61,112 nucleotides of DNA from Citrobacter sp. Awk 4. Its GTDB lineage: Bacteria > Pseudomonadota > Gammaproteobacteria > Enterobacterales > Enterobacteriaceae. Both the position numbers and the translations under genes were made by a program. Each line of letters begins with the position of its first letter. Positions within the stretch are counted from its first letter, which is position 1. The notes under the pieces were generated by a model. It was not told the DNA's origin. It ran no database searches and saw only the letters and a program-made list of their open reading frames with translations. Positions 53,366 through 61,112 of this stretch are shown in pieces. Location: NCBI RefSeq assembly GCF_028069725.1, contig NZ_JANEWG010000029.1:1-61112 (forward strand), read 5' to 3'.

Positions 53366-55066
53366 GTGACGGTCAAACGCCCAGTCTCGGCCAGCCTGGC
53401 CCGGGCTTTTTTTTACATTGTTTTGCTGTCGATACTTTCTACTGGTGTCGCATTGCTGACGCTTGCCAGCAGTTTGCAGGATGCGGAAGCCATTAATATT
53501 TCTGGCTCACTGCGAATGCAAAGCTACCGGCTGGGCTACGACCTGCAAAGCCGCAGCTCCCAGTTGAATGCGCACCGCCAGTTGTTCCAGCAGACCCTGA
53601 ACTCGCCGGTGCTGAAAAACCTGAATACCTGGTACGTTCCGGACGCAGTAAAAAGCGGCTACGGGCGGCTGCATGCAAACTGGCTGGAAATGGACGCACG
53701 GCTGGTTGACGGCGATTTGGCGTGGTATCAAAAAAACATCAACGCCTATGTCGATCAAATTGATCTGTACGTGCTGGAACTCCAGCGCTATGCCGAGAGA
53801 AAAATGATGCTGGTCGTCGCTATCTCGCTGGCAGGCGGGCTTGGGATTTTTACGTTGGTCTTTTTTACGCTACGGCGGATCCGCCAACAAGTTGTGCGAC
53901 CGCTCAATCATCTGGTGATGGCGAGCCAGCGTATTGAGCGCGGGCAGTTTGATGCTCCGCCGCTGGATACCGGTTTACCTAACGAACTGGGATTGCTCGC
54001 AAAAACCTTTAACCAGATGTCGGGAGAACTGTATAAGCTTTATCGTTCGCTCGAGGCCTCTGTCGAAGAGAAAACCCACGATCTGCATGAGGCCAACCGT
54101 CAACTTGAAGTGCTTTATCAGTGTTCTCAGGCGCTGAACACCAGTCAGATCGACGTGCACTGTTTTCGCCATATTCTGAAGATCGTGCGGGAAAATGACG
54201 CCGCGTACTATCTGGAGTTGACCGTCGGCGACAACTGGCGCATCAGCGAAGGGACGCTAAGCGCCGATCTCCCGCTGCAAATCCTGCCTGTCACCATGCA
54301 GGAGACAGTCTACGGTGAGTTGCACTGGCAAAGCCCCAACGTCAATGCCTCCGCACCGCTGCTGAACAGCGTTTCAAGTATGCTGGGGCGCGGGTTGTAC
54401 TTTAACCAGGCGCAGAAACACTTTCAGCAGTTGTTGTTGATGGAGGAGCGCGCGACCATCGCCCGCGAACTGCACGACTCGCTGGCGCAGATGCTTTCCT
54501 ATTTACGCATTCAGCTCACCTTGTTAAAACGCTCAGTGGCGGAAGAGAACGCGGTAGCGCAAACGATCCTCTCCGATTTTTCTGTGGCGTTGAATGATGC
54601 CTGGCGCCAATTGCGTGAGTTGCTCACCACCTTCCGCCTGACGTTGCAGCAGGCCGATTTACCCTCGGCATTGCACGAAATGCTCAATACCCTGCAAAAT
54701 CAAACCTCCGCTAAACTGTCTCTGGACTGTCGCTTACCCACGCTGGCGCTGGATGCGCAAATGCAGGTGCATTTGTTGCAGATTATCCGGGAGGCGGTCC
54801 TAAACGCGATTAAACATGCCGATGCCACCGAGATTGCCGTCAGTTGCGTCACCGCGCCGGACGGCAATCATACTGTCTACATTCGGGATAATGGCGTGGG
54901 GATCGGTGAACCGAACGAACCACCGGGACACTATGGCCTGAATATTATGCGTGAGCGTGCTGAAAGGCTCAGCGGTACCTTGCTTTTTTCTCAACCTTCC
55001 GGGGGCGGTACGCTGGTGAGTATCAGTTTCCGGTCATCAGAAACACAAGAGAGTCAACTGACGTAA
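53366..55066 (+). CDS. narQ: Nitrate/nitrite sensor histidine kinase NarQ
   Basis: NarQ senses periplasmic nitrate and nitrite and phosphorylates NarL and NarP. It starts with GTG and has 566 residues as in E. coli. Membrane segments are about 14-34 and 147-167. The ligand-binding P-box in the first periplasmic helix includes Arg50 in GSLRMQSYRLG. HAMP, signalling helix and GAF-like regions follow. The phosphoacceptor His is in ARELHDSLAQ (about 370), with a HATPase domain at the C-terminus (NGVGIGE, GLNIMRERAE). Confidence 0.97.
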   Translation: MTVKRPVSASLARAFFYIVLLSILSTGVALLTLASSLQDAEAINISGSLRMQSYRLGYDLQSRSSQLNAHRQLFQQTLNSPVLKNLNTWYVPDAVKSGYGRLHANWLEMDARLVDGDLAWYQKNINAYVDQIDLYVLELQRYAERKMMLVVAISLAGGLGIFTLVFFTLRRIRQQVVRPLNHLVMASQRIERGQFDAPPLDTGLPNELGLLAKTFNQMSGELYKLYRSLEASVEEKTHDLHEANRQLEVLYQCSQALNTSQIDVHCFRHILKIVRENDAAYYLELTVGDNWRISEGTLSADLPLQILPVTMQETVYGELHWQSPNVNASAPLLNSVSSMLGRGLYFNQAQKHFQQLLLMEERATIARELHDSLAQMLSYLRIQLTLLKRSVAEENAVAQTILSDFSVALNDAWRQLRELLTTFRLTLQQADLPSALHEMLNTLQNQTSAKLSLDCRLPTLALDAQMQVHLLQIIREAVLNAIKHADATEIAVSCVTAPDGNHTVYIRDNGVGIGEPNEPPGHYGLNIMRERAERLSGTLLFSQPSGGGTLVSISFRSSETQESQLT

Positions 55067-55161
55067 AAATGGCAAAGCGTCAGAAAATCTGAACACAGAC
55101 CAGACGCGTCAGGCACAAAACGTACGCTGTAACCAGGTATGATAATTTACATTATCTCCTT

Positions 55162-55179
55162 TTTTTCTCCACGTTTGCC
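55162..55179 (+). promoter_or_regulatory. BaeR-box-like site upstream of acrD
   Basis: TTTTTCTCCACGTTTGCC matches the published BaeR box TTTTTCTCCATDATTGGC at 15 of 18 positions. It lies 70 bp upstream of the acrD ATG; E. coli acrD is BaeSR-activated. Confidence 0.6.
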
Positions 55180-55249
55180 TGACGCCCTGCCGCTACAGTA
55201 GTGCAGGTCATACTCATAACGATACGTAGAAACACGAGGTCCTCTTTTA

Positions 55250-58200
55250 ATGGCGAATTTTTTCATCGATCGCCCCATTTTTGCCTGGGTGCTGGCAATA
55301 CTGTTGTGCCTGACAGGAACCCTGGCCATCTTATCTTTGCCCGTTGAACAATACCCCGATCTGGCACCTCCGAACGTGCGAATCAACGCAAACTATCCGG
55401 GCGCTTCCGCACAAACGCTGGAAAATACTGTCACTCAGGTTATCGAACAAAATATGACAGGTCTCGATAATCTGATGTACATGTCATCGCAGAGCAGCGG
55501 AACAGGACAAGCATCGATCACGCTCAGCTTTATCGCCGGGACCGACCCGGATGAAGCAGTTCAGCAAGTCCAAAACCAGCTGCAATCGGCGATGCGTAAA
55601 TTGCCGCAGGCGGTACAGGATCAAGGCGTTACCGTGCGAAAAACCGGGGATACCAACATCCTGACCATCGCCTTTGTGTCTACCGATGGATCGATGGATA
55701 AGCAGGATATCGCCGACTATGTCGCCAGTAATATTCAGGACCCGTTGAGCCGCGTAAACGGCGTGGGCGACATTGATGCTTACGGTTCGCAGTATTCAAT
55801 GCGAATTTGGCTGGACCCCGCCAAACTGAATAGCGTTCAGATGACCGCTAAAGACGTGACTGACGCCATTGAGTCACAGAATGCGCAGATCGCCGTCGGG
55901 CAACTTGGCGGTACACCTTCGGTGGACAAACAAGCGCTGAACGCCACCATTAATGCGCAATCGCTGCTGCAAACGCCGGATCAATTCCGCGCTATTACGC
56001 TGCGCGTCAATCAGGACGGTTCCGAGGTTAAACTGGCGGATGTCGCCACCGTCGAAATGGGGGCGGAAAAATACGATTATATCAGCCGCTTTAACGGTAA
56101 TCCGGCCTCTGGTCTCGGGGTAAAACTGGCCTCTGGCGCCAATGAAATGGCCACCGCCAGTCTGGTTCTTAACCGTCTGGATGAGCTGGCGCAGTACTTC
56201 CCGCATGGGCTGGAATACAAAGTGGCATATGAAACCACTTCCTTCGTTAAAGCATCTATTGAAGACGTGGTAAAAACGCTGCTGGAAGCCATCTTGCTGG
56301 TATTCCTCGTCATGTACCTGTTCCTGCAAAACTTCCGCGCTACGCTTATCCCAACCATTGCGGTACCCGTGGTTTTGATGGGTACCTTCTCGGTGCTCTA
56401 CGCGTTTGGTTACAGTATCAATACGTTGACGATGTTCGCGATGGTGCTGGCGATTGGCCTGTTGGTTGATGACGCCATCGTGGTCGTGGAGAACGTTGAG
56501 CGAATAATGAGCGAGGAAGGGCTCTCGCCGCGCGAAGCCACACGCAAATCGATGGGGCAAATTCAGGGGGCGCTGGTCGGTATCGCGATGGTGCTTTCCG
56601 CTGTATTTGTACCGATGGCTTTCTTCGGCGGGACCACCGGGGCGATTTATCGACAGTTCTCTATCACCATTGTTGCCGCGATGGTGCTCTCCGTGCTGGT
56701 GGCGATGATCCTGACTCCTGCCCTGTGCGCCACATTGTTAAAACCCCTGCATAAAGGCGAACACCACGGGCAAAAAGGATTCTTCGGCTGGTTTAACCGT
56801 AGCTTTAACCGCAATACTGAACGTTACGAAAAAGGGGTCGCGAGAATTCTGCATCGCAGCCTGCGCTGGATAGTGATCTACGTGCTGCTGCTTGGCGGCA
56901 TGGTGTTCCTGTTTTTGCGCCTGCCAACCTCATTTTTGCCGCTGGAAGATCGCGGCATGTTCACGACCTCCGTCCAGTTACCTAGCGGATCAACGCAGCA
57001 GCAGACCCTGAAAGTGGTGGAGGAAGTCGAGAAATATTTCTTTACCCATGAGAAAGACAACATCATGTCCGTCTTCTCAACGGTCGGCTCAGGACCGGGC
57101 GGAAACGGGCAGAACGTGGCTCGCATGTTTGTCCGTTTAAAAGACTGGGACGAACGAGACACCACGACCGGAACGTCGTTTGCCATTATTGAGCGTTCAA
57201 CAAAAGCCTTTAGCAAGATTAAAGAAGCCCGGGTATTCGCCAGTAGTCCCCCTGCGATCAGCGGCCTTGGCAGTTCCGCTGGATTTGATATGGAACTTCA
57301 GGATCACGCCGGTGCCGGGCATGACGCATTAATGGCCGCCCGCGACCAACTGATTGAACTCGCCGGGAAAGACCCTCTGTTGACCCGTGTCCGCCACAAT
57401 GGCCTGGACGACAGCCCGCAGTTGCAAATTGATATTGACCAACGCAAAGCGCAGGCGCTTGGCGTCTCTATCGACGATATCAACGATACGTTGCAAACGG
57501 CCTGGGGGTCGAGCTACGTCAACGACTTTATGGACCGGGGGCGTGTGAAGAAAGTGTATGTACAGGCGGCGGCAAAATACCGCATGCTGCCTGGCGATAT
57601 CAATCTCTGGTACGTGCGCAATAAAGAGGGCGGAATGGTGCCTTTCTCCGCTTTTGCAACCTCACGCTGGGAGACGGGTTCACCGCGTCTGGAGCGCTAC
57701 AACGGTTACTCTGCGGTAGAGATTGTGGGGGAAGCCGCCCCTGGCGTCAGCACCGGCACCGCGATGGATATTATGGAGTCGCTGGTACACCAACTGCCAA
57801 CAGGCTTTGGTCTGGAATGGACCGCAATGTCATACCAGGAACGCCTCTCTGGCGCACAAGCGCCAGCGCTGTACGCCATCTCGTTATTGGTGGTATTCCT
57901 GTGTCTGGCGGCGCTATATGAAAGCTGGTCGGTGCCGTTCTCGGTGATGCTTGTGGTACCGCTGGGGGTTATCGGCGCCCTGCTCGCTACGTGGATGCGC
58001 GGTCTGGAAAACGACGTCTATTTCCAGGTGGGGTTACTCACGGTCATTGGTCTCTCGGCGAAAAACGCCATTCTGATTGTCGAGTTCGCTAACGAGATGA
58101 ATGAGAAAGGACACGATCTGCTGGAGGCCACACTGCATGCCTGTCGCCAGCGCTTACGACCGATTCTGATGACCTCGCTGGCGTTTATCTTCGGGGTGTT

Positions 58201-58363
58201 GCCGATGGCGATTAGCAATGGCGCAGGTTCCGGCGGTCAGCACGCGGTGGGAACCGGTGTGATGGGCGGCATGATCTCTGCCACGATTCTGGCTATCTAC
58301 TTCGTACCGTTGTTCTTTGTTCTGGTGCGTCGGCGTTTTCCGCTAAAACCACGACCAGAATAA
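55250..58363 (+). CDS. acrD: RND efflux pump AcrD
   Basis: AcrD is the inner-membrane proton-driven efflux pump for aminoglycosides and amphiphilic compounds, working with AcrA and TolC. It has 1037 residues as in E. coli. Twelve membrane helices surround two large periplasmic loops. The proton relay is visible as the Asp-Asp pair in [12 protein letters not shown] near 407-408 and the Lys in [12 protein letters not shown] near 940. It has its own promoter and terminator; no acrA-like partner lies nearby. Confidence 0.97.
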   Translation: MANFFIDRPIFAWVLAILLCLTGTLAILSLPVEQYPDLAPPNVRINANYPGASAQTLENTVTQVIEQNMTGLDNLMYMSSQSSGTGQASITLSFIAGTDPDEAVQQVQNQLQSAMRKLPQAVQDQGVTVRKTGDTNILTIAFVSTDGSMDKQDIADYVASNIQDPLSRVNGVGDIDAYGSQYSMRIWLDPAKLNSVQMTAKDVTDAIESQNAQIAVGQLGGTPSVDKQALNATINAQSLLQTPDQFRAITLRVNQDGSEVKLADVATVEMGAEKYDYISRFNGNPASGLGVKLASGANEMATASLVLNRLDELAQYFPHGLEYKVAYETTSFVKASIEDVVKTLLEAILLVFLVMYLFLQNFRATLIPTIAVPVVLMGTFSVLYAFGYSINTLTMFAMVLAIGLLVDDAIVVVENVERIMSEEGLSPREATRKSMGQIQGALVGIAMVLSAVFVPMAFFGGTTGAIYRQFSITIVAAMVLSVLVAMILTPALCATLLKPLHKGEHHGQKGFFGWFNRSFNRNTERYEKGVARILHRSLRWIVIYVLLLGGMVFLFLRLPTSFLPLEDRGMFTTSVQLPSGSTQQQTLKVVEEVEKYFFTHEKDNIMSVFSTVGSGPGGNGQNVARMFVRLKDWDERDTTTGTSFAIIERSTKAFSKIKEARVFASSPPAISGLGSSAGFDMELQDHAGAGHDALMAARDQLIELAGKDPLLTRVRHNGLDDSPQLQIDIDQRKAQALGVSIDDINDTLQTAWGSSYVNDFMDRGRVKKVYVQAAAKYRMLPGDINLWYVRNKEGGMVPFSAFATSRWETGSPRLERYNGYSAVEIVGEAAPGVSTGTAMDIMESLVHQLPTGFGLEWTAMSYQERLSGAQAPALYAISLLVVFLCLAALYESWSVPFSVMLVVPLGVIGALLATWMRGLENDVYFQVGLLTVIGLSAKNAILIVEFANEMNEKGHDLLEATLHACRQRLRPILMTSLAFIFGVLPMAISNGAGSGGQHAVGTGVMGGMISATILAIYFVPLFFVLVRRRFPLKPRPE

Positions 58364-58372
58364 TCCCGCCAT

Positions 58373-58404
58373 AAAAAAGGCGACCTGCCAACGGGTCGCC
58401 TTTT
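58373..58404. terminator. Bidirectional terminator between acrD and ypfM
   Basis: A GGCGACC/GGTCGCC stem (58379-58385 with 58394-58400) encloses an 8-nt loop. A run of six A on the left and four T on the right allows use in both directions. Confidence 0.83.
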
Positions 58405-58457
58405 CTGTGTGAAACCTTCACATTGTGATTATTTCACTGCTTATTTCTTCCTGAAAA

Positions 58458-58517
58458 CTATTTACGAAGCATCACTTCGATAAAGTCTTTCCAGTTCCCC
58501 AGTTCACGTTCAATCAT
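58458..58517 (-). CDS. ypfM: Small protein YpfM (19 residues)
   Basis: On the minus strand the frame ATGATTGAACGT... to TAG encodes 19 residues, MIERELGNWKDFIEVMLRK. This appears identical to the E. coli small protein YpfM. It is amphipathic and probably helical; function unknown. A good promoter lies 26 bp upstream (see separate entry), with the GAGAGG ribosome-binding site before the ATG and the shared acrD terminator after it. Near-identity despite neighbouring divergence argues for a real product. Confidence 0.88.
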   Translation of the reverse strand: MIERELGNWKDFIEVMLRK

Positions 58518-58542
58518 AACAACCTCTCTTATTATTATGGGT

Positions 58543-58571
58543 ATTCTACGGAAACATTATCTTCAGGTGAA
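58543..58571 (-). promoter_or_regulatory. ypfM: Probable ypfM promoter
   Basis: On the minus strand, -35 TTCACC (58566-58571) and -10 TAGAAT (58543-58548) are spaced by exactly 17 bp, 26 bp upstream of the ypfM ATG. Confidence 0.5.
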
Positions 58572-58930
58572 GACAATTTAACCGATTGGTGCGATAACAT
58601 TATCCGAAAAATGAAGCTGTATCATCACTATGGTTCCATAACCATAAACTTTATGTGACCAAGTGCAATATTTCGCAACAATCATACATCTTCTACGACT
58701 TTCTCGATTTTGATGTAAAAACAGTCAATTGCAACAAATGACAATCTTAATTATCACCCCTGCAAAATATTAAATAACATTCATGTATTATTATTCACAA
58801 TAAACTCAATAGTGTTATATTTTACGTTCAGCATTACCTGATAAATAACAGCGATGATGACTATTCCGTGTGGTCATGCACTGCGACAATATTGCTTAAT
58901 TATTCGAAATTCGCGTAAAAGGATTCAAAA
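58572..58930 (+). promoter_or_regulatory. AT-rich region upstream of yffB with a likely promoter
   Basis: The 413 bp between ypfM and yffB contain no gene I can support. A TTCACA -35 (58794-58799) and a TATATT -10 (58816-58821) with a 16-bp spacer could drive yffB. A TATGGTT...AACCATA inverted repeat lies at about 58628-58646. Confidence 0.4.
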
Positions 58931-59305
58931 ATGGTTACCGTCTTCGGCATCAAAAACTGTGACACCATCAAAAAAGCACGGCGCTGGCTGGAGGCGCATG
59001 GCATTGACTACCGTTTCCACGATTACCGTGCAGACGGTTTAGAGAGTGAATTATTGAATACCTTTATTGCTGAATTAGGTTGGGAAGCATTGCTGAATAC
59101 GCGCGGCACCACCTGGCGCAAACTTGATGAAGCGACGCGCAACAGCATTACCGATGCCAGCGCCGCCGCAGCATTGATGACAGAAACGCCAGCAATTATA
59201 AAACGACCATTGCTCTGGACGCCCGGTAAGCCTATGCTGCTTGGCTTTAGCGAATCCAGTTATACTCAATGGTTTTCGAGTTGCGGGAAAGCGACAAGCG
59301 AATGA
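58931..59305 (+). CDS. yffB: ArsC/Spx-family thioredoxin-fold protein YffB, C-terminus altered by an ERIC insertion
   Basis: The first 111 residues match E. coli YffB: thioredoxin fold with a single Cys10 in [11 protein letters not shown] and the [15 protein letters not shown] substrate-binding end. Function is unproven; a glutathione-linked thiol reductase role has been proposed. After Tyr111 the frame runs into an ERIC repeat and ends 13 residues later (TQWFSSC...). Skipping the repeat restores a 118-residue product ending QPFFNEV, the E. coli length. It has probably kept its fold but lost its native last seven residues. E. coli yffB almost touches dapE; here 108 bp separate them. Confidence 0.9.
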   Translation: MVTVFGIKNCDTIKKARRWLEAHGIDYRFHDYRADGLESELLNTFIAELGWEALLNTRGTTWRKLDEATRNSITDASAAAALMTETPAIIKRPLLWTPGKPMLLGFSESSYTQWFSSCGKATSE

Positions 59306-59386
59306 ATACCCGGAAGCTGACTCAAGTCAGTAACTGGAGTGAGTGAACGCCGTCGCAGCGCATGCAACTTGAAAGGCGACGAGTAT
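59262..59386. repeat. ERIC (IRU) element inserted in the 3' end of yffB
   Basis: The 125-bp element has 23-bp imperfect terminal inverted repeats (16 of 23 pairs): ATACTC...CGAGTTGC and GCAACTTG...GAGTAT. Its centre, AAGTCAGTAACTGGAGTGAG, closely matches the ERIC2 core sequence. TAT flanks both ends (59261-59263 and 59384-59386) as a short target duplication. Insertion length relative to the restored frame is 123 bp. Confidence 0.9.
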
Positions 59387-59413
59387 CAGCCGTTTTTTAA
59401 TGAGGTGTAGTCT

Positions 59414-60541
59414 ATGTCGTGCCCGGTTATTGAGCTGACACAGCAGCTTATTCGCCGCCCTTCCCTGAGCCCGGATGATGCGGGATGTCAGGCGTTAATG
59501 ATTGAACGCCTGCGCGCTATCGGTTTTACCGTCGAGCGTATGGATTTTGGTGACACACAGAATTTCTGGGCATGGCGCGGGCAAGGTGAAACCCTGGCCT
59601 TTGCCGGCCACACCGACGTGGTACCGGTCGGAGATGTCGATCGGTGGATTAACCCGCCTTTCGAGCCAACGATCCGTGACGGTATGCTGTTCGGACGCGG
59701 CGCGGCAGACATGAAAGGTTCACTGGCAGCCATGGTTGTGGCGGCAGAGCGCTTCGTAGCTCAGCACCCCAATCATCGCGGACGTCTGGCGTTTCTGATA
59801 ACCTCCGATGAAGAAGCCAGCGCGCAAAACGGCACCGTTAAAGTGGTTGAAGCGCTGATGGCGCGCCGCGAAAGACTCGATTATTGTCTGGTGGGCGAAC
59901 CCTCCAGTACTGAAATCGTCGGTGACGTGGTGAAAAATGGTCGTCGTGGTTCACTGACCTGTAATCTCACGATCCACGGCGTCCAGGGCCACGTGGCTTA
60001 CCCGCATCTGGCGGATAACCCCGTTCACCGCGCAGCGCCCATGCTGAATGAACTGGTGGGGATTGAGTGGGATCAGGGTAATGAATTCTTCCCTGCCACC
60101 AGCATGCAGATAGCCAACATCCAGGCGGGCACCGGCAGTAATAACGTGATCCCGGGCGAACTGTTTGTTCAGTTCAATTTCCGTTTTAGCACGGAACTGA
60201 ACGACGAGATGATCAAGTCCCGCGTGCTGGCACTGCTCGACAAACATCAGTTGCGCTACACCGTCGATTGGTGGCTTTCCGGTCAGCCTTTCCTGACGGC
60301 ACGCGGCAAACTGGTGGATGCGGTAGTGAATGCCATTGAGCACTATAATGAGATCAAACCCCAACTGCTCACGACAGGTGGCACATCCGACGGGCGGTTT
60401 ATTGCACGCATGGGAGCGCAAGTGGTGGAACTGGGGCCGGTCAACGCCACCATTCATAAAATTAATGAATGTGTGAATGCGGCCGATTTGCAACTACTTG
60501 CCCGTATGTATCAACGTATCATGGAGCAACTCGTCGCCTGA
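59414..60541 (+). CDS. dapE: Succinyl-diaminopimelate desuccinylase DapE
   Basis: DapE hydrolyses N-succinyl-LL-diaminopimelate in lysine and peptidoglycan synthesis, so it is essential. It has 375 residues as in E. coli. Zinc ligands are His66 and Asp68 region in FAGHTDVVP, Asp in [12 protein letters not shown] near 100, catalytic Glu134 and Glu135 in SDEEASA, Glu near 163 and a C-terminal His near 349. The start keeps the old yffB tail (AATGAGGTGTAG) just upstream, which supplies the ribosome-binding site. Confidence 0.98.
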   Translation: MSCPVIELTQQLIRRPSLSPDDAGCQALMIERLRAIGFTVERMDFGDTQNFWAWRGQGETLAFAGHTDVVPVGDVDRWINPPFEPTIRDGMLFGRGAADMKGSLAAMVVAAERFVAQHPNHRGRLAFLITSDEEASAQNGTVKVVEALMARRERLDYCLVGEPSSTEIVGDVVKNGRRGSLTCNLTIHGVQGHVAYPHLADNPVHRAAPMLNELVGIEWDQGNEFFPATSMQIANIQAGTGSNNVIPGELFVQFNFRFSTELNDEMIKSRVLALLDKHQLRYTVDWWLSGQPFLTARGKLVDAVVNAIEHYNEIKPQLLTTGGTSDGRFIARMGAQVVELGPVNATIHKINECVNAADLQLLARMYQRIMEQLVA

Positions 60542-60568
60542 TGAGTGTTCCCGTAAGAGGAAATAAGC

Positions 60569-60769
60569 ATGGACTGGCTGGAAAAATATTGGTGGATTCT
60601 GGTACTGGTTTTTCTGGTAGGCGTACTATTGAACGTGATCAAAGATCTCAAGCGCGTCGACCATAAAAAATTCCTCGCCAATAAGCCGGAGCTTCCCCCA
60701 CATCGTGACTTCAACGACAAGTGGGACGATGACGACGATTGGCCGAAGAAAGATCAACCGAAGAAGTAA
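60569..60769 (+). CDS. ypfN: Small membrane protein YpfN (UPF0370)
   Basis: The 66-residue protein has one N-terminal membrane segment (about 7-22, [17 protein letters not shown]) and a hydrophilic, acidic/basic tail rich in DDDD and Lys/Pro. UPF0370 family, unknown role. It lies 27 bp after dapE, probably in the same transcript, with its own ribosome-binding site (AAGAGGAAA). Confidence 0.94.
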   Translation: MDWLEKYWWILVLVFLVGVLLNVIKDLKRVDHKKFLANKPELPPHRDFNDKWDDDDDWPKKDQPKK

Positions 60770-60774
60770 CCCCC

Positions 60775-60804
60775 ATAACAGCGCTATAAGGCGCTGTTAT
60801 TTCT
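60775..60804 (+). terminator. dapE-ypfN terminator
   Basis: A perfect ten-pair stem ATAACAGCGC/GCGCTGTTAT (60775-60784 with 60791-60800) is followed by a short TTCT tract, shortly after the ypfN stop. Confidence 0.75.
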
Positions 60805-61112
60805 ACATCAACGCTTTACTCCCCGCGCAGGTCACTGGTACGTCATACCAGCAACACAATGGATAATCAGTAAAATATCTCATATACACACATAAAATAT
60901 GATTGTGGTATTTCCTGTGGTCGGTATGTCAGAAGTTCACAGACAGAAAGCAGGATGATTTTCGCTCAATAAGATTATAAAACCAACAAATATAATCGAT
61001 CGTTACGAATTATAAATTGCGAGGAAAATAAGCATAATCTCAACTAAAAATTAATTTCAGCCAGAATAACTGAGGCTGAGACAGACAAATATATCATATA
61101 TCTGATACTAAT
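60805..61112. other. AT-rich gene-free tail of the window
   Basis: No convincing reading frame, RNA gene or terminator appears in the last 308 bp. One short hairpin TGGTA/TACCA is at 60835-60849. The AT richness (especially 60870-61112) contrasts with the GC-rich genes on its left and could mark the upstream control region of the next gene or the edge of an acquired segment. Confidence 0.4.

Noticed and set aside
58854-59042. 62-codon frame overlapping the start of yffB
   Set aside because: Out-of-frame with yffB, covers its coding part and has no recognisable features.

Overview
The window is a 61 kb stretch of ordinary chromosome from a member of the Enterobacteriaceae. Gene content, order and protein sequences match the region from lysV through yfeR, ligA, cysK, ptsHI-crr, cysPUWAM, murQP, hemF, the eut operon, maeB, talA-tktB and acrD to dapE of Escherichia and Salmonella. 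Two genes placed between pdxK and cysM (ptsJ and a glutamine amidotransferase resembling Salmonella yfeJ), together with small differences throughout, suggest a Citrobacter- or Salmonella-like genus rather than E. coli. This is inference from recalled family sequences; no search was run.

Layout. 1-5.6 kb: the 3' end of a tRNA-Lys gene, the divergent yfeR/yfeH pair, and ypeB-ligA-zipA on the minus strand. 5.7-10.7 kb: cysZ, cysK and the ptsHI-crr phosphotransferase operon on the plus strand. 10.8-19.8 kb: pdxK with a coupled 79-residue protein, the divergent regulator ptsJ, yfeJ, then cysM, cysAWUP and ucpA on the minus strand. 19.9-23.4 kb: murR opposite murQP (N-acetylmuramate recovery). 23.4-28 kb: yfeX, yfeY, yfeZ, ypeA, then amiA-hemF, followed by a four-unit BIME (REP) array. 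28.3-43.3 kb: the complete 17-gene ethanolamine utilisation operon eutSPQTDMNEJGHABCLKR, encoding a bacterial microcompartment (minus strand, so eutS is at the right end). 43.4-55.1 kb: maeB, talA-tktB, ypfG, nudK, aegA and narQ. 55.2-61.1 kb: acrD, the 19-codon ypfM, yffB, dapE, ypfN, and an AT-rich gene-free tail.

How the genes work together. CysP binds sulfate or thiosulfate, CysUWA imports it, CysZ adds a sulfate route, and CysK and CysM make cysteine from sulfide or thiosulfate. PtsI, PtsH and EIIA-Glc supply phosphate and regulatory signals to sugar permeases, including MurP encoded here. EutH brings in ethanolamine, which EutBC cleaves inside the EutSMNLK shell. EutE and EutD convert the acetaldehyde to acetyl-CoA and acetyl phosphate, EutG makes ethanol, EutT and EutA maintain the cobalamin cofactor, and EutR senses ethanolamine plus B12.

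I did not find an undescribed multi-gene system. The most interesting signals are small: an ERIC element inserted in the 3' end of yffB that rewrote its C-terminus and separated it from dapE; a hairpin-rich segment with an Ash-like reading frame between tktB and ypfG; a BIME array with an alternating short/long repeat unit; a small unidentified protein translationally coupled to pdxK; and candidate binding sites for PtsJ, MurR, CRP and BaeR.
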